The notes: a model not told the origin generated them from the sequence alone. DNA of 64,000 nt from Acidobacteriota bacterium (GCA_016208495.1 JACQXX010000127.1:1-64000), one strand, 5' to 3'; counted from the first letter of the stretch, positions 15,955 through 26,428 are shown. Translations and numbers: made by a program.

Positions 15955-18576
15955 ATGACAGATAAGATTTTATTTGTTCAATCGCCTGAAGAACTCATTG
16001 GGCTGAAAGGTGAACTGGCTGAAGCCCAGGAACACATCGGGCAAATCACAGTCGAGGAGTTTCAAACCCAATTTGACCGCAGCCACACATTTTTGGATCA
16101 CATTTCCTGGAACATTGGGCAGGTTAATCTTGGAAAAGGCTACCTCGCGCCTGAAAAGGCTTTAGAAAAGCCAAATTATGCCGGTTTTGCCGGGCGATTG
16201 CCGTTAACCACTCACGAACAAACTCAGGTGCGAAAGAACGGCTTTGTGATCACAAGTCGTTTACAATCAGATAGTTTTGGGCAACTCTATTACAAAATTT
16301 ATTCTGAAGACTTACCTGTGTTTATCACTTCGGATTCGATTTTGCACGCCTGGCACCGGTCGTTTGATCGCATTTTGACGGACATTGAAGCCAATGGATT
16401 GTCGTGGATGCTCCGTGAAATTTGTGACGGAATGCTGGCTCAAATCTCACATGCCAAAGCTGAATATGGCAGCGGAATTTTGGGTGAAAGCCTCAATGAT
16501 GCCGAGTATTTTCTATCGGTGGCAAAGGCACTGGTTGAAGGCGATGGGTTTATCCCACTTGGAACTGGAAACTGGATTTTTCCTGATCTGAATGAGCGAT
16601 GGGAAATCCTTCGAGAGAATGATCCAGAGCGAGGTGAATTCTGTGAATTTTCGGGGAACTATTTGTGCTATACCCTTCAATCAAAAACGGATCCGTCAAT
16701 CAAATACCATTTAACCCGTGAAGAAAATTCGGTCATCTATTACTCCGAATGCAAACTGACGGTTGAAAACATTCTGTATTATGCCAGCAGACCTGACATT
16801 GAAGATTCTGCTGAGGGTGAAGGGCAGAGATTCTTTTCAATCATTCGGAAATTCCTCGATCTTGGTATCTTAACCCCAGATCAAGTACCAGCCGCATTTT
16901 TGGAAAAACCTGCCTGTTCACCACGGGTAACCTCGACACTGGCAGCCATCAAAGGTGAACAATCACAGCAATTTGAGCTTTTTGGAAAGTCTCGAACTGT
17001 TGATTTTTCACAATTCAAACCACGTGGCAAATATACTGAAACCATTGATTTACAAAACTATTTTCGAGCCATGATGTGGTGTGGGCAGATTGATTTACGG
17101 GTGGCGGAAAACCCGGAAGACTGCTCGCTCCGTGAACTTGGGGTGGCCCTGGTTTTATACGACCTGCTGCAGCGGTCTGGAAAATATGAAACCTGGCAGC
17201 ATTTTGACCGACTGTTGACTGAATTGATTGGACCGGCGGATTCGATGAATTTTGATGACCTCAAGTTCTTGTTTTCAATGGCTGGAATGACCTCAATCTC
17301 AAACATCACGGATGAGTCACAACTTCAACGCCTCCAAACAATGATTGATGAAGGTTTGCTTGGCGTTCAACAGATTGCCGGTGAATCATTTGAATCTCCC
17401 GTTGGACCAGAGCGGAAGATACTCCCCCGGTCATTTTGTCTTTTCGGGCAACGATTTAACCTTGACGGCTGGGCCCTGGGGCAGTGTACCTTTGACCGAA
17501 TCGAATGGAACGGCCAGAAAGTCCCCCGGCGGATCCCATCCTGCCTGGATATCGCTTTTTCAGTACTGGGAAATGATGACACGGTGCCATTTTTAGTGGA
17601 CCGGATTCAAACATCTGACGGTGTTCCGTTTCGGGATGGATTGCCCTATCAGCATCAGTTGGCGGCGCTCCGAAAAGTTATTGATGAGCAGCCCGAACGT
17701 GCGTGGAATTCAAGCATTTATGCCCTCTGGCTGGCGACCTTGCGGGAATTATCCAAACCAACCACCAGCCCGGAATACCCGGAGGTTTTTCGCACCCACG
17801 CCTGGGCGATGAAAACGCTCAACACACAACTGGCTTCGTGGACACAACTCAAACACGACACGCTGCTCTATGCCAAACAGCCGTACACAGGGCACATTGG
17901 ATGTTCGTTCCCGGCGGGGTATGTCGAGCCAGTGCCGGCCTTTTGGGAGCGTTTTCAAACGATGGTCAATCAGTTCCGCACGCTTCTTGAGAGAACAAAA
18001 TTCATACAGCCAGCGGTGACACCCGTAGATATTGAAATCATTGAGACTGATGAGGATACAGAGGTCCGTCATCACCCCCGACCAGAAATTTCAGTCAGAT
18101 GGATTGAATTTCTCACTCGCTTTTCCGACACGCTCAACACACTCAAAGAAATTGCCTGCAAACAACTCAATCACGACGCCCTTTCGGCTGAAGAAATCCG
18201 ATTTTTACGGGACGTGGCCGAGGTCAATGAAGGGTCAGGTCGGGCCGAATATCGCGGGTGGTATCCAAAATTGTTTTATCCCGGGCCGTGGCTGTGTGCC
18301 AGGGAAGATTATGTCATTGCCGATGTCCACACCGCCGGGCCGGATGCGCGGTTAGGCGATCCGGGAGGTGTGCTCCATCAGGCGATTGGCCCGGTCAACT
18401 TGATGGTGGTTGGCGTTGAATCAACGGACGGCACGATTCTCTATGGCGGACCTGTGTTTAGCCATTATGAGTTCCGGTCAACCGGAACCCAACGTCTCAC
18501 CAAAGCTGAATGGACACAATGCGTTGAAAACAACCAGCTTCCGACAGTTCCGGAATGGATGCAAGCGTTGGAGTGA
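15955..18576 (+). CDS. DUF3160 domain protein
   Basis: An 873-residue protein. The DUF3160 hallmark DLPVFITSDSILHAWHRS lies near residues 115-132, and the C-terminal third has the conserved VADVHTAGPDARLGDPGG region and YGGPVFSHYEF. The ATG at 15955 is chosen because CTGGAGGTAATTCT precedes it; the open frame reaches 15841 but the extra 38 residues look non-coding. No signal peptide is seen from this start. The family has no established activity. It is transcribed alone and divergently from the permease pair. Confidence 0.8.
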   Translation: MTDKILFVQSPEELIGLKGELAEAQEHIGQITVEEFQTQFDRSHTFLDHISWNIGQVNLGKGYLAPEKALEKPNYAGFAGRLPLTTHEQTQVRKNGFVITSRLQSDSFGQLYYKIYSEDLPVFITSDSILHAWHRSFDRILTDIEANGLSWMLREICDGMLAQISHAKAEYGSGILGESLNDAEYFLSVAKALVEGDGFIPLGTGNWIFPDLNERWEILRENDPERGEFCEFSGNYLCYTLQSKTDPSIKYHLTREENSVIYYSECKLTVENILYYASRPDIEDSAEGEGQRFFSIIRKFLDLGILTPDQVPAAFLEKPACSPRVTSTLAAIKGEQSQQFELFGKSRTVDFSQFKPRGKYTETIDLQNYFRAMMWCGQIDLRVAENPEDCSLRELGVALVLYDLLQRSGKYETWQHFDRLLTELIGPADSMNFDDLKFLFSMAGMTSISNITDESQLQRLQTMIDEGLLGVQQIAGESFESPVGPERKILPRSFCLFGQRFNLDGWALGQCTFDRIEWNGQKVPRRIPSCLDIAFSVLGNDDTVPFLVDRIQTSDGVPFRDGLPYQHQLAALRKVIDEQPERAWNSSIYALWLATLRELSKPTTSPEYPEVFRTHAWAMKTLNTQLASWTQLKHDTLLYAKQPYTGHIGCSFPAGYVEPVPAFWERFQTMVNQFRTLLERTKFIQPAVTPVDIEIIETDEDTEVRHHPRPEISVRWIEFLTRFSDTLNTLKEIACKQLNHDALSAEEIRFLRDVAEVNEGSGRAEYRGWYPKLFYPGPWLCAREDYVIADVHTAGPDARLGDPGGVLHQAIGPVNLMVVGVESTDGTILYGGPVFSHYEFRSTGTQRLTKAEWTQCVENNQLPTVPEWMQALE

Positions 18577-18630
18577 AGAAAATATTAGTGATTAGTGGTT
18601 AGTGGTTGGTGGTTAGTGGTTAGTGGTTAG

Positions 18631-19001
18631 TACAAGTCCCCATAAATGGGGGATGGAATTTTGGTGATTCCGAATTGGCTTTCGCCCGGATGGGCGCCGG
18701 ACAATAGCCGGTGGTTTGCCGCTTTGGGCATACCACCGGAGTGTCGGTCTGGAGTGGTTCGCGCCCGGATGGGCGCTGGAAGCTGGTTCGGGTCCCGGTT
18801 TTCGTGGAATTTTCGGCTTCTGGCTCACGACTCCTGTTCCAGCGCCCATCCGGGCGCAAACCCGTGATGGCGGCTCTGTCCGGTGGCCGCGTGTCCAAAG
18901 CGACACTTGCCACCGGCTATTTTCCACCGCCCATCCGGGCGAAAACCAATGTTTCTGCCAGCGAGTGGTCGAATTTCATCCCCCTTTTATGGGGACTTGT
19001 A
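18631..19001. mobile_element. 371-bp MITE-like palindromic element with 29-30 bp inverted repeats
   Basis: Ends start TACAAGTCCCCATAAATGGG and finish with the inverted copy (18972-19001), two mismatches in 29. GTTAG occurs directly on both sides (18626-18630, 19002-19006), consistent with a 5-bp target duplication but also part of the surrounding GTGGTTA repeat. Inside are four copies of CGCCCGGATGGGCG, two in each orientation, and AATAGCCGGTGG in inverted pairs, so the whole is one large imperfect palindrome. No gene. Confidence 0.75.
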
Positions 19002-19064
19002 GTTAGTTCTTGGTTCCTGGTTCTTCTCCGAAAGTATTGATTTCTAACCACTAACCACTAACCA

Positions 19065-22000
19065 CTAACCACTTTCTTCTTTCTTCTTTCTTCTTTCTTC
19101 ATTCCCAGAGGGTGCGTCGAGCAGTTCGCGGACGCGTGACAACAACTGCGTAATCGAAAAGGGTTTGGGAAGAAAAGCCGTCCCTTCTGTCAGGAGTTGC
19201 TGGACTGAAACCAGACCTTCGGTATATCCCGAGATATAAAGCACCTTGAGGTCAGGCCGAATTGCCCTGATCTGACTGCTTAATTCAACGCCTCCCAGTC
19301 GGGGCATCACGATATCGGCAATCAATAAATGGATCGGCTCCCGGTAGTTTTTGGCCATATCCCTGGCCAGTGCACCGTCCCCAGCTTCAAAAACTTTATA
19401 CCCCAGGTCCGACAAAATATCCCTGGCCATGGTTCTCACGGCAGGCTCGTCTTCAACGAGTAAGATTGTTTCCGTTCCACGAAAAACCTGCGGTGGAAGG
19501 CTGGGCAGGGTTGATCGGCGATTGGTTTCCTGCCAGACCGGGAAAAAGACTTTAAAGACCGTTCCCACCGTGGGATCACTGTAGAAAGTGATGTGCCCGT
19601 GATTTTGTTTGACGATCCCGTAACAGGTTGAAAGTCCAAGCCCGGTGCCTTTTCCTTGCTCTTTGGTTGTGAAAAAGGGCTCAAAGATATGTTCGAAGTT
19701 GTGCGGGGCAATCCCAACTCCATTATCTGTCACTGAAAGCTGGACATAGGGACCCGGTATCAGGCCAGTGGTCTGCCGGTTAAACTCAGGGCCAAGTTCA
19801 ACGTGCTGGGTTTCGATAACCAGAGTGCCACCTTTGGGCATGGCATCACGGGCGTTGACAATCAGATTGAGCAGAATTTGTTCAAACTGGCTGGAATCAA
19901 TTTTTATTTTCGGCAAGTCTGGGGCCAAAATGGTTTTGACTTCGATGTGCTCACCAATCAGCGGGAGGAGCGTCTCCTGCATCTCCGAGATGCGAGTATT
20001 GAGATTCAAAATATGAGGTTCAATTGTTTGTTGCCGGGCAAAGGCCAACAACTGACGGGTCAGAGTGGCCCCCCGCTCGGCAGCCGTGATAATGCTCAGG
20101 AGCGAGGTCGTCGCGGAACTGTCTTCGTGTTGAAACCGCCGTTTGAGCAACTGGGTGTATCCCAAAATAATGGTCAACAAATTATTGAAATCATGGGCAA
20201 TCCCGCCTGCCAGCCGCCCGATGCTCTCCATTTTTTGGGATTGAGTCAGTTGACCTTGCAACAGTTTGTACTCAGTGATGTCCAGGTGAGTGCCAGCGGC
20301 GCGAATTGCCTTCCCTTCAGGTGACCAGTCAATCACCTTGCCGCTGACCAGAAACCATTTCCAGGTACCATTTTTAGCCTTCAGGCGTTGTTCGGCCTGG
20401 AAAAAAGGAATCAGCTTCTTGAGGTGCGCGGCGATGCTTTCTTCAACCCTGGCTCGATCATCCGGGTGGGTCAATCGCAGTTGTTGTTGAAAGGTAGGTT
20501 CAATCTCATCAGTGGAATACCCCAGCATTTCGGCCCACCGCTGGCTATAGACCACTTTATCACTTTCAAGGTTCCAATCCCATAAACCCAGGTTGGCGCC
20601 TTGCAGGACCAGTTCAAGCCGTTGCTCAGTTTTTAACAGCGCACTTTTAGCCCGCTTGCGCTCCGTGACGTCGGTAATGACCAGGACAAACCCAATGATC
20701 TGGTCATATTGATTCCGCTTGTAGTTCCAATCCACCTGCAAGTCAACCGGACGGTCAAACCTGGTTAAGGTCTGAAGTTCCAACGTGAACGGAAGCGGTT
20801 GTTCATCCAGGAACGATTCAAACTGGGCTTTGACTGTGGGAGACCCATAGGGTTGCAACAATAACCAGGCACTGTGGCCGACGACTTCATTGTTGGTATA
20901 GTCAAAAATGTTGTGCGCATAGGCATTGGCAAAAGTTATGAGACCGTCGGGTTGAATTTCCAGAATGCCATAGGGAATAGTTTCAACCAGCAATGCAATT
21001 TGCTTCTGGCTTTCCAGCAGGGCTTGACTGGCCAGCTTGCGTTCGGTGACATCGAGGCAAACCCCTCGCAGTTGGGTGAGTGACCCGGATTGATCAAACA
21101 CCCCAGCCACGATTTCAGCGATAAACATTGACTGACCATCTTTTCTCAGGACCTGGACTTCAGGATAAAAAAGTCGCTTGTTCAAACATAAATCGGTCAG
21201 AAACGCATCGTGGTCTCTCAGGGTTGAGTACCACGAAGCCATGTTGTGTTGTTTGGCTTCATCCGGGGTTTCAAACCCGAACATGGTGGCAAAGATCTGG
21301 TTGCAGGTGATGAGGGTGCCGTCAGGGTGGGAGATATAGTTGCCGGTAAGGTCGGCCTCAAACATCTCGCGATAGCGTTCTTCGCTTTCCAACAGAGCTC
21401 GTTCGGCTCGTTTGCGCTCGGTGATATCACGAACCAGACTAATAATTTCATTGTCCGGAAAGGGCAAAAACCGGGCTTCAAAATGGCGTTCGGGTCCAGG
21501 CTGGTTATGCAGCGAATACTCAACCGTTGCCATTTTGTCGGTTTGATGGACCCATTGCATTGCCTGGAGCAAGGGATCGGCCACATCGGGGGGCAAAAGG
21601 GTGCTGATTCGCTGCCCAAGCAATTCGCTGGTCGTGACATTGTAATCGGCGGAGGAACCCGCAAAGAAATCCACAATTTTCCCGTCAAGGTCAAGCCGAA
21701 ACATCTGGTCGGGGATGGCTTCAAATACCGCCTGGAGTTCAGCCGTCTTTTCTCGAAGTGCCACTTCGGCTCGTTTGCGTTCAGTGGTATCGCGGCTGAT
21801 GACCACCCAATAGACGTGGCCGCGTTTGTTGGCAAAGGGAACGATGCTTGATTCAACCCAAAACTCGGTGCCTTCCTTGCGGTAATTGATGGCCTCGGTC
21901 ACCACGGGTTTTTCATGGAGGCGAATTGCCCGAAACCGGGCAACTTCGGCGGGATCGGTTTTAGGACCATACAAAATGGTTGGCGGTTTCCCATACACTT

Positions 22001-22862
22001 CGTCAGGTTCATAGCCTGTCAATCGGGTAAAGGCATCATTGACATAGGTAATGACCAGGGTTTGCGGATCCGCCAGACTTGGTTCAAGGATGTAAATACT
22101 GTCCTGGGCGTGAACCACTGCTGACCGGAAAAGATGAAGTTGTTCTTCGGTGCGTTTGCGCTCGGCAATTTCGCCTTTTAACTCACGATACATCACTTCA
22201 AATTGCTGATTTCGCTCATAGACCCGATATTCGAGAAATTCATTGAGCCGCTGCAGATTTTCACTGGCTTGCTGGGCATCGGTTACATCCTGATTCATCA
22301 CCAGCGCCGCCGCAAAAGTATGGGATTCGGTCCAGATGGGAATCGCCGAATTCAAAATCGAACGTCGGTTGCCATTGAGATATTCAATGGTAACGACTTC
22401 CTCATTGAGCGAGGTCTCGCTTTGGGTGATGGCACGGGCAATCGCCCATTCGTGGGCTTTCACCTGCCTGGTTGTTTCAAGCGACCATACGGACTTTGGT
22501 CCCTTGATATTGCTGGATGCCTGCTTCACCCCGGCCCACATCTGTTGCCCAGCCAGGTTTTCATACAGAATGCAACCTGCCCGGTCAATAATCCAGACCC
22601 CAATCGGAAGCACCCGTAATACGGCATTGAGCAACTCGCCATTCGGAGTGGATTGAAAATTGTTTTCGACGATGGGAGTGGCTTCGACAATTTTCCGGGC
22701 TGCCGAAATTCGCGCTCTGGTTTCACGCTCGCGAAGCAATTCCATCGCCCGCTTATAACCGGATTCAAGCGCCCGCAACTGCTCGTTTTCTTCGCGCAGC
22801 GCCTGGAGTTCCTGTAATAAAGCTTCCCGTTCCGGTTGTGGGATGTGGTTAGAATCGTTCAT
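19065..22862 (-). CDS. Cytoplasmic hybrid histidine kinase with six PAS domains and a receiver
   Basis: A 1265-residue sensor without membrane segments. An N-terminal coiled coil (about 10-60) is followed by six PAS/PAC units (roughly 75-195, 245-365, 375-490, 495-610, 620-740, 750-870), a HisKA domain with the phospho-acceptor in GGIAHDFNNLL (about 895), a HATPase domain with DNGVGIAP and GKGTGLGLS, and a C-terminal receiver with phospho-acceptor Asp in LLIADIVMPRLGG. Its ATG overlaps the stop of the upstream transglutaminase gene (TAATG), so translation is coupled. The last residues, NEERRKKKEESG, are encoded by a GAAGAAA tandem repeat. Signal and output are unknown. Confidence 0.9.
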   Translation of the reverse strand: MNDSNHIPQPEREALLQELQALREENEQLRALESGYKRAMELLRERETRARISAARKIVEATPIVENNFQSTPNGELLNAVLRVLPIGVWIIDRAGCILYENLAGQQMWAGVKQASSNIKGPKSVWSLETTRQVKAHEWAIARAITQSETSLNEEVVTIEYLNGNRRSILNSAIPIWTESHTFAAALVMNQDVTDAQQASENLQRLNEFLEYRVYERNQQFEVMYRELKGEIAERKRTEEQLHLFRSAVVHAQDSIYILEPSLADPQTLVITYVNDAFTRLTGYEPDEVYGKPPTILYGPKTDPAEVARFRAIRLHEKPVVTEAINYRKEGTEFWVESSIVPFANKRGHVYWVVISRDTTERKRAEVALREKTAELQAVFEAIPDQMFRLDLDGKIVDFFAGSSADYNVTTSELLGQRISTLLPPDVADPLLQAMQWVHQTDKMATVEYSLHNQPGPERHFEARFLPFPDNEIISLVRDITERKRAERALLESEERYREMFEADLTGNYISHPDGTLITCNQIFATMFGFETPDEAKQHNMASWYSTLRDHDAFLTDLCLNKRLFYPEVQVLRKDGQSMFIAEIVAGVFDQSGSLTQLRGVCLDVTERKLASQALLESQKQIALLVETIPYGILEIQPDGLITFANAYAHNIFDYTNNEVVGHSAWLLLQPYGSPTVKAQFESFLDEQPLPFTLELQTLTRFDRPVDLQVDWNYKRNQYDQIIGFVLVITDVTERKRAKSALLKTEQRLELVLQGANLGLWDWNLESDKVVYSQRWAEMLGYSTDEIEPTFQQQLRLTHPDDRARVEESIAAHLKKLIPFFQAEQRLKAKNGTWKWFLVSGKVIDWSPEGKAIRAAGTHLDITEYKLLQGQLTQSQKMESIGRLAGGIAHDFNNLLTIILGYTQLLKRRFQHEDSSATTSLLSIITAAERGATLTRQLLAFARQQTIEPHILNLNTRISEMQETLLPLIGEHIEVKTILAPDLPKIKIDSSQFEQILLNLIVNARDAMPKGGTLVIETQHVELGPEFNRQTTGLIPGPYVQLSVTDNGVGIAPHNFEHIFEPFFTTKEQGKGTGLGLSTCYGIVKQNHGHITFYSDPTVGTVFKVFFPVWQETNRRSTLPSLPPQVFRGTETILLVEDEPAVRTMARDILSDLGYKVFEAGDGALARDMAKNYREPIHLLIADIVMPRLGGVELSSQIRAIRPDLKVLYISGYTEGLVSVQQLLTEGTAFLPKPFSITQLLSRVRELLDAPSGNEERRKKKEESG

Positions 22863-25108
22863 TAGCTCGGTGTGGTCGGTCGGTGCCCGGCGGTACGAGC
22901 GGGGGGTTGGTCAAGGCTCATTCGACGAACCGTCTCAACTGCCTGGTGAGCCAGTCCACGCAATTGGTGGTGGTGATCGGTTGTCAAACGTGTTGTCTGA
23001 TGGGACGGTGAGTAACGAATATCCTGATAAGCTTCAAAAAACGTGCGAATCTGGCGGAGCGCATCCTGCAAATCAGGCACAGAATGTGGTTTCGAGTCCG
23101 GGTTTCCTGGTTCATCCTCTGTTTTGATGGTCTGTTCAACCCGTTCAATAAACTCAGCCACTGTTTCAGAATCCCGCACAGTGAACCCCGCAACCTGGAA
23201 CGCCCTGAATACATCCGCCAGTAAGTCTTCAGTGGTGGAAACTTCAGGTTTAGTGCGGCGCCACAAGAAAAACTTTGCAAAACGTGTCGCGTTGAGTGAA
23301 CCCAGTGATAATCGGAATCTGATTTTATATAACAGAAAACCAGTCAGGGCAAAAGTCAGGCCGATTCCCCAGGCCGTCAAGCCCGCATTTTTCATGTTGT
23401 TCCAGGATTTTTGCATGAGATTGGCCAGATTCAGGTGAGCAATCTCCACAATGAGCTTTTTTCCAATCAGGCTCAGCCAGGTTATGGCCGCTTTCCACCA
23501 CCGGGCAAATCCTTGCTCCCGGTCATAATTGAGGACGGTGGGCGGGGTTGGGTCAAAAGGTACCCATCGAAGTGATTCCTGGTCATAGACTTCGCACCAG
23601 GCATGGGCGTGTTGCTGGCGAACAATCCACCGCACACTGGCCCCATTGAGTTCCTGGGTGTAAAACCCGGCGGCAACTCGGGCCGGAATCCCTATTGAAC
23701 GTAAAAGCAAAACCATCCCGGAAGCATAGTATTTACAATATGCTGGCCGCCGGTTTTGAATAAAATCAACGATTGGATCCCCCTTCGGATTGAGTTTGAC
23801 ATCCAGCGAATAGACAAACTGGGTGCGGAAAAATGTTTCCACTCGCCGGGCGGCTTCAAGTGATGAGATCGGTGGTCCGCCAATGACGTCGTGCGCAATG
23901 GGTTGTAATTGAGTCACCAGCTCGGGAGGAATGGCCTTCTGAAGCGCCAGTTCACTGTCGGATAGAGTTTGCGGTGAAAGCTGGTCAGTTTGAACTGGAA
24001 ATGGAGCGGAAAACTGATACTGCGTGAGTTTAGCACTCTGAAGACACCAGATGGATGGGCCACGGGATTGCTTCAAACCGATTGATTTATCAACTGTAAA
24101 GCCTGTGGTTCCATAGCTTAACGGCAATACACCATGGAAGTCGGCAAACAATTGAACCTGTCTGGTCAAACCCGATGAGGCGGGATGGGGCGTGTTTCCC
24201 AGAGTTGGGTGGGTTGGAGCAGGGAACAAAACCTGCTGGGCCGTATCGGTTGTCGAAACCCAATCTGATGGGAGTGGTTGCGCCTGGCTTCTCTCGGTTT
24301 CCCATCCGCGTTCGGTATAAACCGAAAAAACCTGGGTCCGTAAATATCCGGGCGGGTTTAAACCATCAACAGTTGCCACAATCGTGGGTTCGAGCACCAA
24401 ACTGCTTTGGCGAGACAGAATTAAACTTCCGGAAGCGCCCATCTGATCCGAAAAGGAATCGAGTCCAGTCCCAGAGGCTGATTCAAGCCAGCCAACAATT
24501 CGAAACAGATTGCGGCTGACCAGATTGAGTGTGGTACTCCCAACCACCGTCATTCCAACAATAACCACACTGATCAAGCAGATGACTCCCCAGTATCTGA
24601 ATTTTTCTCTTTTTGTGGCAAAAGTGCGCTGGTATTGGGTGAGATGCCCCCGAATCAATTCTCCCAACACCTGTATCCCAAACAGGCAAAGCATCAAAAA
24701 GACAAGTTGCCGATTGGCATTATTCAATGACATCCCGGCGGCCAACGCCAGAAAGGTGCTGCAGGCAACCACACCGGCATCCCGCCACTGCCGGCGCGGA
24801 GGAAGATACCAGACCCATACGGCAACCAGCTCAAAGAAAAAACCGCGAATGAGGCTGGCTGCCGGAGTAATGTCTGAAAAGGACACAAAATAGTACCCAA
24901 CCGAAACCAGCAGCAGCACCAGAATTACAATTCCGGTGCTTTTGATTCGATTGAGCGACGGCCATCCAAATTCAAACCGGTTGGCATAAGCGGAAAGAAC
25001 CCCAATGGCACACCCTACCGACAGCGGCCATTCCTGATATGCTAAACCAAATGCCAGCAAGGCAGTCACAATCAACCCGAGTTGGGAGAGGTGAGGTCGG
25101 TGAGACAT
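22862..25108 (-). CDS. TgpA-like membrane transglutaminase-fold protein
   Basis: A 748-residue membrane protein of the DUF3488/TgpA type. About six helices fill 15-205, followed by an extracytoplasmic domain with a transglutaminase core: Cys458 in RPAYCKYYASGM, His in QQHAHAWCEVYD and Asp in WVPFDPTPP form the triad. A further helix (about 595-620) precedes a cytoplasmic DUF4129-like C-terminal part. These proteins often sit with DUF58/MoxR genes; here it is coupled instead to a hybrid histidine kinase, which is unusual. Acyl-transfer or peptidase activity on envelope proteins is inferred from the fold. Confidence 0.85.
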   Translation of the reverse strand: MSHRPHLSQLGLIVTALLAFGLAYQEWPLSVGCAIGVLSAYANRFEFGWPSLNRIKSTGIVILVLLLVSVGYYFVSFSDITPAASLIRGFFFELVAVWVWYLPPRRQWRDAGVVACSTFLALAAGMSLNNANRQLVFLMLCLFGIQVLGELIRGHLTQYQRTFATKREKFRYWGVICLISVVIVGMTVVGSTTLNLVSRNLFRIVGWLESASGTGLDSFSDQMGASGSLILSRQSSLVLEPTIVATVDGLNPPGYLRTQVFSVYTERGWETERSQAQPLPSDWVSTTDTAQQVLFPAPTHPTLGNTPHPASSGLTRQVQLFADFHGVLPLSYGTTGFTVDKSIGLKQSRGPSIWCLQSAKLTQYQFSAPFPVQTDQLSPQTLSDSELALQKAIPPELVTQLQPIAHDVIGGPPISSLEAARRVETFFRTQFVYSLDVKLNPKGDPIVDFIQNRRPAYCKYYASGMVLLLRSIGIPARVAAGFYTQELNGASVRWIVRQQHAHAWCEVYDQESLRWVPFDPTPPTVLNYDREQGFARWWKAAITWLSLIGKKLIVEIAHLNLANLMQKSWNNMKNAGLTAWGIGLTFALTGFLLYKIRFRLSLGSLNATRFAKFFLWRRTKPEVSTTEDLLADVFRAFQVAGFTVRDSETVAEFIERVEQTIKTEDEPGNPDSKPHSVPDLQDALRQIRTFFEAYQDIRYSPSHQTTRLTTDHHHQLRGLAHQAVETVRRMSLDQPPARTAGHRPTTPS

Positions 25109-25111
25109 AAG

Positions 25112-25241
25112 GAATTATGAATTATGAATTATGAATTATGAAATCCAGATCTCTATCGCAAAGTTAGGGTTACCAAGCTGTATTTTACTGAAAACACAAT
25201 CTATTCTTTCTTCATAATTCATAATTCATAATTCATAATTT
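25112..25241. repeat. AATTATG-armed palindrome
   Basis: Arms of about 31 bases, four tandem AATTATG units at 25112-25142 and their inverted copy at 25211-25241 with one mismatch, flank a 68-base core. It fills the spacer between the exported unknown protein gene and the transglutaminase gene and could fold into a long cruciform or an mRNA hairpin. Confidence 0.85.
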
Positions 25242-25245
25242 CAAA

Positions 25246-26349
25246 TCAATCTACAATCTTCACATCGGTTTCAAACTTGCTGTATTTGTGGAAGGCAATA
25301 CAGTTCATTCCGGTGGTGTTGACCTGTTTGCTCGTCAACGTGACCTGGGCATAGACCGGAAGCAGGAAATCACGGTCGCTGAGCGATACCCAGCCGAAAT
25401 CAACCGTCGAGGAAGCAGCCGTTAACGGAAAATCAGATGGAATTTCAACGGCTTCCTGTTCCATCCGCAGCACCTGCCATGTGTCGCGGTGGATGTAGAC
25501 CTGTCCACGGTACCCGGTTACAACCTGGGCTTTTTCAACCTTGAGCAACTGTTTGGAATTAGGTTTGGCCACACGGTAGGAATACACAATACATGGCTGA
25601 CCGTAAAAATTGACTTTTCCCTGTTCGACAAACTCGGCTTTTGATTCTGGACTAAAAAGGGAAGCCAGTTGGCCCGCAAACTGGCCAGTCGAGGTCAACC
25701 CTCCGATTTGATCCAGGGTGAGATTGGTTGAGCTACCGTTCTTCTGTTTGAGCTTGAGTTCTTCACCCCGTTCAGCAAGGTAACTGACCTCAATTTCCAG
25801 GTAATCGCCTAATTTCCAGGGTGTTGATGGTTGCTTGAGGTATCGCTGGACTTGCTCCCGAACCACAAAATTCGGCAGGCTGCTGACATAGGCGAGCGCC
25901 ATGACACGGGCCTGTTCAATGAAAGGAAGGGATTTGAACTCCGGTTTGTCCTGTTCAGGGTGATCATCCAGGGTTTGGGGGTTGAGAGGGCGGGCGATCA
26001 AGGCTTTGCGGCGATCTTCTGCCCGCCACAGGGCATTGGAGACCACGGCGGCCCGGAAGAATTTGATTTTGTTGGCATACGCCGACTCCACGGCAAAATC
26101 AATTCCCCGGCGGTCAATGTCAGCCGCAATATCATCCGGGTCAAGGGCCTTTGAATAGGCTGTCCGGACGCGCGCCATAATTTCATCCTGGGTCAACGGA
26201 GCACCAAAGGGGGAGGGAGCGCTAGAGACCTGCATTTCCTGAACCTGGGCTACGGCAGTTCCAGGGTGCATCAGCCCAAAGCCACTGCCCGAAACTGCCA
26301 GCATCGCCAGAGCAATGCCTAAACCAGGTCTTCTCAACATGTGTGCCAT
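25246..26349 (-). CDS. Exported protein of unknown function
   Basis: 367 residues. A signal peptide (about 1-35, cleaved near AVAQ) leads to a mixed alpha/beta protein with no motif I recognise. The segment YIHRDTWQVLRMEQEAVEIP and the C-terminal FHKYSKFETDVKI resemble a group of periplasmic Acidobacteriota proteins distantly like outer-membrane lipoprotein-sorting factors; this is only an impression. It may form a unit with the downstream transglutaminase gene, 137 bases away across a palindromic spacer. Confidence 0.6.
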   Translation of the reverse strand: MAHMLRRPGLGIALAMLAVSGSGFGLMHPGTAVAQVQEMQVSSAPSPFGAPLTQDEIMARVRTAYSKALDPDDIAADIDRRGIDFAVESAYANKIKFFRAAVVSNALWRAEDRRKALIARPLNPQTLDDHPEQDKPEFKSLPFIEQARVMALAYVSSLPNFVVREQVQRYLKQPSTPWKLGDYLEIEVSYLAERGEELKLKQKNGSSTNLTLDQIGGLTSTGQFAGQLASLFSPESKAEFVEQGKVNFYGQPCIVYSYRVAKPNSKQLLKVEKAQVVTGYRGQVYIHRDTWQVLRMEQEAVEIPSDFPLTAASSTVDFGWVSLSDRDFLLPVYAQVTLTSKQVNTTGMNCIAFHKYSKFETDVKIVD

Positions 26350-26428
26350 AACAATCTTCCTGAATCTGTAGGGTGGTGTGGGAGTTTGCTGAGATTAGTA
26401 CAGCGGACCAGGAGTTTGCCATGTGAAT

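Noticed and set aside
18613-19040. Open frames on both strands between the DUF3160 and histidine kinase genes
   Set aside because: Their repeated peptides (AHPGAN, RPSGRKP) come from the inverted CGCCCGGATGGGCG blocks of the mobile element.
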